Of a stretch of DNA of 10,075 nucleotides, positions 5,720-10,075 are shown piece by piece. Position 1 is the stretch's first letter; every line of letters begins with the position of its first letter. The notes below the pieces were generated by a model. It searched no databases, had not been told where the DNA came from, and worked only from the letters and a program-made list of their open reading frames with translations. The translations under genes were made by a program, and so were the position numbers. Source of the stretch: Hondaea fermentalgiana (Eukaryota > Sar > Bigyra > Thraustochytrida > Thraustochytriidae). Location of the stretch: contig NPFB01000115.1 of the NCBI GenBank assembly GCA_014084085.1, positions 17,098 through 27,172 of the forward strand, given 5' to 3'.

Positions 5720-8700
5720 TTAAACGTCCGGGTCGGGCAAGCCCTCAGCAGAGGAAAAAACTTCCCCCCACGCCTCGGGACGAAGGTCGCGGCGAAGGTA
5801 AAAGAGCACATACGCTGCCGACGAGGCGAGCGCCGAAAGATTCGCAACAGGCAGCACAGCGTCGTCGTCAAACTCATGCCAAGATCCCTTGGTCTCGTGG
5901 CGCGCGTAACAAGTGTAATGGCCCGATCCAATGCCTCCGTAATGGTTGGTAATGCAGCACAAATCGTAAACCGAGCTCCCCTTGGATTCCGGATCAAGCG
6001 CATACCTCCGCAGGTCAAGATCTTCGAGTGGGAAATCAACCTGCGTCATGAGCTTCTCGCTAAAGTAGCCATCGGCTTCCTGTGCGAAGCGCTTCAGGTG
6101 CAAGATGAGCACCGGGGGAAAGGACCAGATGCGCATCGACTTCACAGCCTCCGTGTGAACCTTGCAATTCGAGCAGTACCACGAGTCGTGCTCACTCAGC
6201 TTTTCCTCGTTGCACAAAAGGTCCATGCAGTCCGAGATGCGCATATTTTCCTCGGCTCTGAGATGGCCACGCTCGAAGCGATCTTCCAAATAGAGGTCCA
6301 TCGTGGCGAAAAGGTCAATGACGGGAGAGTTGGCGGACCAAAAGTTGACGATACGCAAAAAGGTATTCTTGTTCACAGAAAAGAACAAGTCGTCCGAGTC
6401 GGGATGGATCATACTGCCCGACTTGGGTTCGCGCTGCGTCGGCGTGAAAACGTAGTTCCGGCCCGCGTGATAGACTTCGAGGGCGCTCGCCACGTCGTCG
6501 CGCGATATCGAGTCTGGCAAACTTTGCAAAAGATCGGGCGCGCCTTCAAGCCCCGGCAAAGACTCTTGCATGAACTTGTTGTAAAGATCGACGTAATAGT
6601 CAACCACCATCCAGTACACCTGCGAATCGGTGATATCGCGATCCACAACGAAGATGCCCGGGTCGAGACACCAGTCCGTTCGGGCATACGGATGCCGGGG
6701 ATCGAGCTCTTTCGTATTGACCTTGTTAACGGCACGAATGCTGCGGGTGTTGTTCAGCGTAATCTTGCGATCGATCAAGGGCTGCTGCGACTGCGGCAAA
6801 CTCAGGTCCATGAGAGGAATCATCTCTGGCGGAGCCAAACTGAGATAAAACGCCATGGTTTCCGTCGTTTGGTACCCTCCGTCGAAAACAACCTTGCCGA
6901 AAAAGATCCGACCGTGCTCGTCCACCGAGGCACGCACCTTGAAGTCGGCTGTACGCTTCACGTAGCTCGGGTCGGTCGTACTGTAGTAGTAGGCCTTCCA
7001 CGGGCCTGAATCCAAGTAGACCTCCCCCATGTTATTCAGCAGGTGATCTTCCTTTTTGTCATCGCTGCTGCTGTCACCACTGCTCTCGGCGGCATCGCTG
7101 CCGTCATCGGCCAAGTCTTCGCCCTCCTCGTCCACGGCATGCAGCTCCGTCTCGGAATCGAATTTACCCTCGCCAGTGTGCTCGTCCTCGAGCGAGGGGT
7201 CGCCGCGTTGCTTTGAGTTCCGACGCACAAGACCAGCAAAGAGGGCCTTGGACACGTTCCGAGGCGAGAATCGCGCCAGAGACTTGCGATTTTCGGTCTT
7301 GGCCTCGTCCTTGCCTTCGGACCCGGCATCGACCTTGGAGGCCTTGCGTGCGCCTCCACGGCGACCCCGCCTTCCGCGGCGGCCGCCCACCATTTCCGCG
7401 GGAACGTACTCGCCTACGAGCAAACGCGTCTCCTGTTCGAGCTGATTCTTGCTGCGTGGAATAATGCGATTAATATCGAGTAGCATGTACACCCGAAAGG
7501 ATTCGTTGTTGTCCATCAACTCCACATGGACAACTTCCATGCGCATGGCAAGGCGGCTCGATGCGAAACTGTACGGCTCAATGTGACCCAGCCACATTTG
7601 ACGTTTCTGGAAGGGGCAAGCGAACTTGCCCTTGGCAAGAGCCTTGCGCCCAGACAATGTGCTCACGTCGGGTCCCCGAGTCTGAATTGTAATGGCGCTT
7701 TGTTCGTCCTGGCCCTCTCCGCGCACATCCACCTTGATGTGGTCGATGCCTTCGAGCATGGCCACCGGATCTGGAAGCGGCGGCGGAGGCGGCGGACCCC
7801 GAGTGTGCTTGAGAGCAGAGGGCAAGGGTCCTGCTCCTGCAGCGGTGCCGGTTTTCCCTCCCGCATTGCGTTGACGAGCGGCAGCAGCTGCGGCAGCTCC
7901 TGCCGAGGTGCCAGTGACGGCGGCCGCGGGCAAGTAGCTCAGATAGTTCTCCTCCACAACCATTTCGTCGTCCGTAAGGCTCATTGGAGGCCTATACCAG
8001 CGCGTAAAGTCGCCGTGGGTCATGTCGAGGTGCTTTGAGGCGTCCGGGTTCTCGTAGGCGTAAATCGTGGCGCTTGGCTGGATGCTTTCGAGTTTGATCG
8101 ACTCGGCGATCGTGCGGATGATCTTGTGATCGGCGAGCTCGACGAGCAACAGAGTATCGGCCGGAACGCCCGCGTGACTTGCCACCAGGTTACGAAGAAG
8201 CGCGACAGGTCCCGTGACGGGCGCTTCAACGCGAAAGACGCTCCGCTCCAGCGGGCTCTCGAATGGAACAAAGGTCACCTCAATAATGCGGGACTTGGCC
8301 GGGCCCGCTTCCACGGGGAGCGAGAGGGAGAAGAAGGGGTCAAAGGTGACTGACACATGCGAGCACCCTTCCCGGGGGCAGGCCACCTTGGAGATGAGCA
8401 TGCCGGCGCACAGATCCGAGACGTGCGAGTCGTTGCGTTGCTTGTACCTTGCCACCTCTTCACGAGCGACCTCGACATCGGGCCGCCCGTTCGCCTCGAC
8501 AGGTTCCGTGTAGGGCTTTTTGCGCACACGGTTTACGTCCTCGTGCATGTCGTCCAAAAGGTATGAAAGCAGTTCCTGGGCGTCGTGCTGCATGAAGCCA
8601 GCGAAATCAGGATGAACATCATCGAGAATCTGTTTAAAGTCCCCGGGAGAAATGGCGCGTGGCAGGCGAGGCGACTGTTCCCAGAGAGACTTTACCAAAT

Positions 8701-9919
8701 CTGCGAAGGCGTGTGCAAGACGGCCGCCTGTACCCAGAACGTTGTCCTCGTTGAGCTCCTCGAGGTAGGCGTCCGACGTGAAAAACTCACGCAGCTGGGG
8801 AATATTGCTGAGGCACTGCAGCGTCGAGTTCATGTAGCAGGTGTTGCGCAAGTTAAAGAGGCCAACGAGGCCGGGCTCGGCGGGGATGCCGCGCCCGTAC
8901 GCCGCCCCGTATGACCGCGAGCCGAGACCGACCACGGTCGAGGCCGGCAGCGCCGAGCGGATTGGAGGCTCCTCCGAGTCGAGGAGAAAGGTGCCGTTTT
9001 CAGCAGCAAGCTCGACGAAAAGAAATTGGTTCGGGGTGATGTCGCAGTCTCGCATGGTTGCGTCGGGGACGTCGAGACAGGCGTGGCACTGGCCTGCGTA
9101 AAAGTCCCACAAACGGGCCTTTCTCACGTTTACTCCATAAATTCTGCAGAGCGAGACGAGAACCTGCTTGACGGTGTCGAATCTACCAACGTTGTAGTGA
9201 CGATATGTTTTCAGGTCGTTGGAGATGACCACCTTTACAGGGATCCCATGAATGTCGAGGAGCGCCTGTCCATTCTTGGCCGGGTACGAGAGGCGACCAA
9301 TCTCCGGGCCGCCGCCAAAATGGGACATGAGCGTTCCCCACGCGTTTTCGTCGACGAGAAAGAAGTTCGTGTGTTCCTGGATATCATCGACGAGGTCGAC
9401 GCAATAACGCGAGTAGCGCATCACGAGATCCGTGTTGTCGACGCCGCGCATAAAGGGAAAGTTGCCGGGCGTCCAGTCCTCGGGCACGGGCTCCTTTTCC
9501 CGGATGAGGTCTTCGAATTTGTCCTCGAATTGGCTCTGCCAGTCGAAGAGCTCTTCGACCCACCTCTCGCTGACCAGGTAGTAGACTTCGTTCTCCGCGA
9601 GCTCGATATACTTGTTGGCGTCAAAGTACGTGGAGGACATGGACAACATTTTTTCGTGGAGAGCCAGATACTCTTCAAAGGTCGCGGGCTCGGGCTCGGT
9701 GGCCGCGGAAATGTACTCCCCGGGCATCATGGCCTCGTCGACCTCCTTGAGCTTGCGCCAGTCGAAGTCCTCCATGGTTCTGCGCATGGCCTCGGCCTCG
9801 GTGTCCGTCTTGGAGGACGACGAGGCGGCGGCCGCCACGTTCGGCGGGCCCGAGGCGATCTTCACCTTGGTCGCCGCGGCCGCGGCCTCCTTCGCCGCGC
9901 TCATCTGCCGGCGCACCAT
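5720..9919 (-). CDS. Ubiquitin-specific protease, DUSP-UBL (USP4/11/15) type, 1399 aa
   Basis: A cysteine protease that removes ubiquitin from proteins. Domains seen: an N-terminal extension (1-100); a DUSP domain (about 105-218; YYLVSERW, later FFLVDENAW); a UBL (about 222-305); and the catalytic domain (about 350-1378). The Cys box has C361 with oxyanion-hole candidate N356; GFMQHDAQELLSYLLDDMHE is at 441-460. The zinc-binding pairs are C514/C519 and C1249/C1252. A second UBL-like stretch (about 546-625) is inserted in the catalytic domain, as in USP4/15. The His box GSGHYTCYAR has H1334, and FDDD (1350-1353) supplies the Asp. DUSP-UBL-USP order is that of USP4/11/15 and fungal Ubp12. Odd points: NLRNTC replaces the usual NLGNTC; the first zinc pair is CX4C rather than CX2C; and the insert is far longer than usual, with Ala-, Pro-, RG- and acid-rich stretches plus an apparently folded part (962-1165). 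The start ATG sits in ACCATGG; a second Met at residue 6 is possible. Which paralogue it matches best cannot be settled by eye. Confidence 0.95.
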   Translation of the reverse strand: MVRRQMSAAKEAAAAATKVKIASGPPNVAAAASSSSKTDTEAEAMRRTMEDFDWRKLKEVDEAMMPGEYISAATEPEPATFEEYLALHEKMLSMSSTYFDANKYIELAENEVYYLVSERWVEELFDWQSQFEDKFEDLIREKEPVPEDWTPGNFPFMRGVDNTDLVMRYSRYCVDLVDDIQEHTNFFLVDENAWGTLMSHFGGGPEIGRLSYPAKNGQALLDIHGIPVKVVISNDLKTYRHYNVGRFDTVKQVLVSLCRIYGVNVRKARLWDFYAGQCHACLDVPDATMRDCDITPNQFLFVELAAENGTFLLDSEEPPIRSALPASTVVGLGSRSYGAAYGRGIPAEPGLVGLFNLRNTCYMNSTLQCLSNIPQLREFFTSDAYLEELNEDNVLGTGGRLAHAFADLVKSLWEQSPRLPRAISPGDFKQILDDVHPDFAGFMQHDAQELLSYLLDDMHEDVNRVRKKPYTEPVEANGRPDVEVAREEVARYKQRNDSHVSDLCAGMLISKVACPREGCSHVSVTFDPFFSLSLPVEAGPAKSRIIEVTFVPFESPLERSVFRVEAPVTGPVALLRNLVASHAGVPADTLLLVELADHKIIRTIAESIKLESIQPSATIYAYENPDASKHLDMTHGDFTRWYRPPMSLTDDEMVVEENYLSYLPAAAVTGTSAGAAAAAAARQRNAGGKTGTAAGAGPLPSALKHTRGPPPPPPLPDPVAMLEGIDHIKVDVRGEGQDEQSAITIQTRGPDVSTLSGRKALAKGKFACPFQKRQMWLGHIEPYSFASSRLAMRMEVVHVELMDNNESFRVYMLLDINRIIPRSKNQLEQETRLLVGEYVPAEMVGGRRGRRGRRGGARKASKVDAGSEGKDEAKTENRKSLARFSPRNVSKALFAGLVRRNSKQRGDPSLEDEHTGEGKFDSETELHAVDEEGEDLADDGSDAAESSGDSSSDDKKEDHLLNNMGEVYLDSGPWKAYYYSTTDPSYVKRTADFKVRASVDEHGRIFFGKVVFDGGYQTTETMAFYLSLAPPEMIPLMDLSLPQSQQPLIDRKITLNNTRSIRAVNKVNTKELDPRHPYARTDWCLDPGIFVVDRDITDSQVYWMVVDYYVDLYNKFMQESLPGLEGAPDLLQSLPDSISRDDVASALEVYHAGRNYVFTPTQREPKSGSMIHPDSDDLFFSVNKNTFLRIVNFWSANSPVIDLFATMDLYLEDRFERGHLRAEENMRISDCMDLLCNEEKLSEHDSWYCSNCKVHTEAVKSMRIWSFPPVLILHLKRFAQEADGYFSEKLMTQVDFPLEDLDLRRYALDPESKGSSVYDLCCITNHYGGIGSGHYTCYARHETKGSWHEFDDDAVLPVANLSALASSAAYVLFYLRRDLRPEAWGEVFSSAEGLPDPDV

Positions 9920-10075
9920 GGTGTGCTCCGCGCCTCGGCTGGCCTGCTGGGCTGCCCGCGTGCGCGTGCGCGTGCGGCGTGGCGTGTGTTATGTACGCCT
10001 GCCGAGGCGAGGGATGGTGTTCTCCCCGAAAAGGTACGCCGCGCTCCGGCCGCGCGCGCGGAGGGGGCGGGCGCG
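9920..10075 (-). promoter_or_regulatory. Upstream region of the protease gene
   Basis: These 156 bp upstream of the protease start are GC-rich, with no TATA box that I can see. They contain an alternating CG/TG tract at 9957-9976 and a second short CG run at about 10052-10060. A promoter or 5' UTR role is inferred from position only, and the region is cut by the window edge. Confidence 0.45.
9957..9976. repeat. Alternating pyrimidine-purine tract (CGCGTG)n
   Basis: Twenty bases of unbroken alternation made of CG and TG dinucleotides in a six-base repeat. It lies 38-57 bp upstream of the protease start codon. Such tracts are known to favour left-handed Z-DNA under negative supercoiling, as occurs behind polymerases near promoters. 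The effect here is inferred. Confidence 0.75.

Noticed and set aside
5648..7009. 453-codon open frame on the + strand overlapping the protease gene
   Set aside because: It lies antisense to the 3' third of a conserved protease frame, has no recognisable domain, and is explained by the lack of stops opposite GC-biased codons.

Overview
The window looks like nuclear DNA from a GC-rich microbial eukaryote. Four protein-coding genes can be supported: one with a clear GT-AG intron, the other three as single open frames. Two are eukaryote-specific ubiquitin-system enzymes. Coding DNA is strongly G/C at third codon positions, while spacers carry short tandem repeats (CTTG, GAGC, ACCTA) and purine tracts. 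This style, with compact genes in alternating orientation, would fit a stramenopile protist such as a thraustochytrid. That placement is an impression of style, not a proof from sequence.

Layout, left to right. (1) 1-851 (+): the 3' portion of a NEDD8-conjugating E2 (UBC12), with its intron at 587-732; the true start lies before the window. (2) 852-1420: a convergent 3' spacer with a purine-rich tract and a CTTG microsatellite. (3) 1421-3019 (-): an unrecognised 532-residue protein with a helical/coiled-coil middle and a C-terminal region whose strand/helix order resembles a TIR domain. (4) 3020-4313: a 1.3 kb divergent upstream region, very GC-rich, with a decayed tandem duplication carrying a telomere-like ACCTA run. 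(5) 4314-5150 (+): an unrecognised 278-residue membrane protein with about eight membrane segments that look like two copies of a four-segment unit. (6) 5151-5719: a second convergent 3' spacer. (7) 5720-9919 (-): a 1399-residue ubiquitin-specific protease of the DUSP-UBL (USP4/11/15) type with unusually large insertions in its catalytic domain. (8) 9920-10075: its GC-rich upstream region, with an alternating CG/TG tract.

How the genes relate: UBC12 loads NEDD8 onto cullins, and in other eukaryotes USP15/Ubp12-type proteases work with the COP9 signalosome, which removes NEDD8. The two enzymes therefore touch the same cullin-RING ligase cycle, but they are about 5 kb apart on opposite strands with two unrelated genes between, so the proximity may be chance. 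Points most worth a second look are the TIR-like protein, the buried N-terminal docking peptide of UBC12, the expanded and partly folded insertions of the protease, and the internally duplicated membrane protein. No RNA gene, transposon or CRISPR array was seen.
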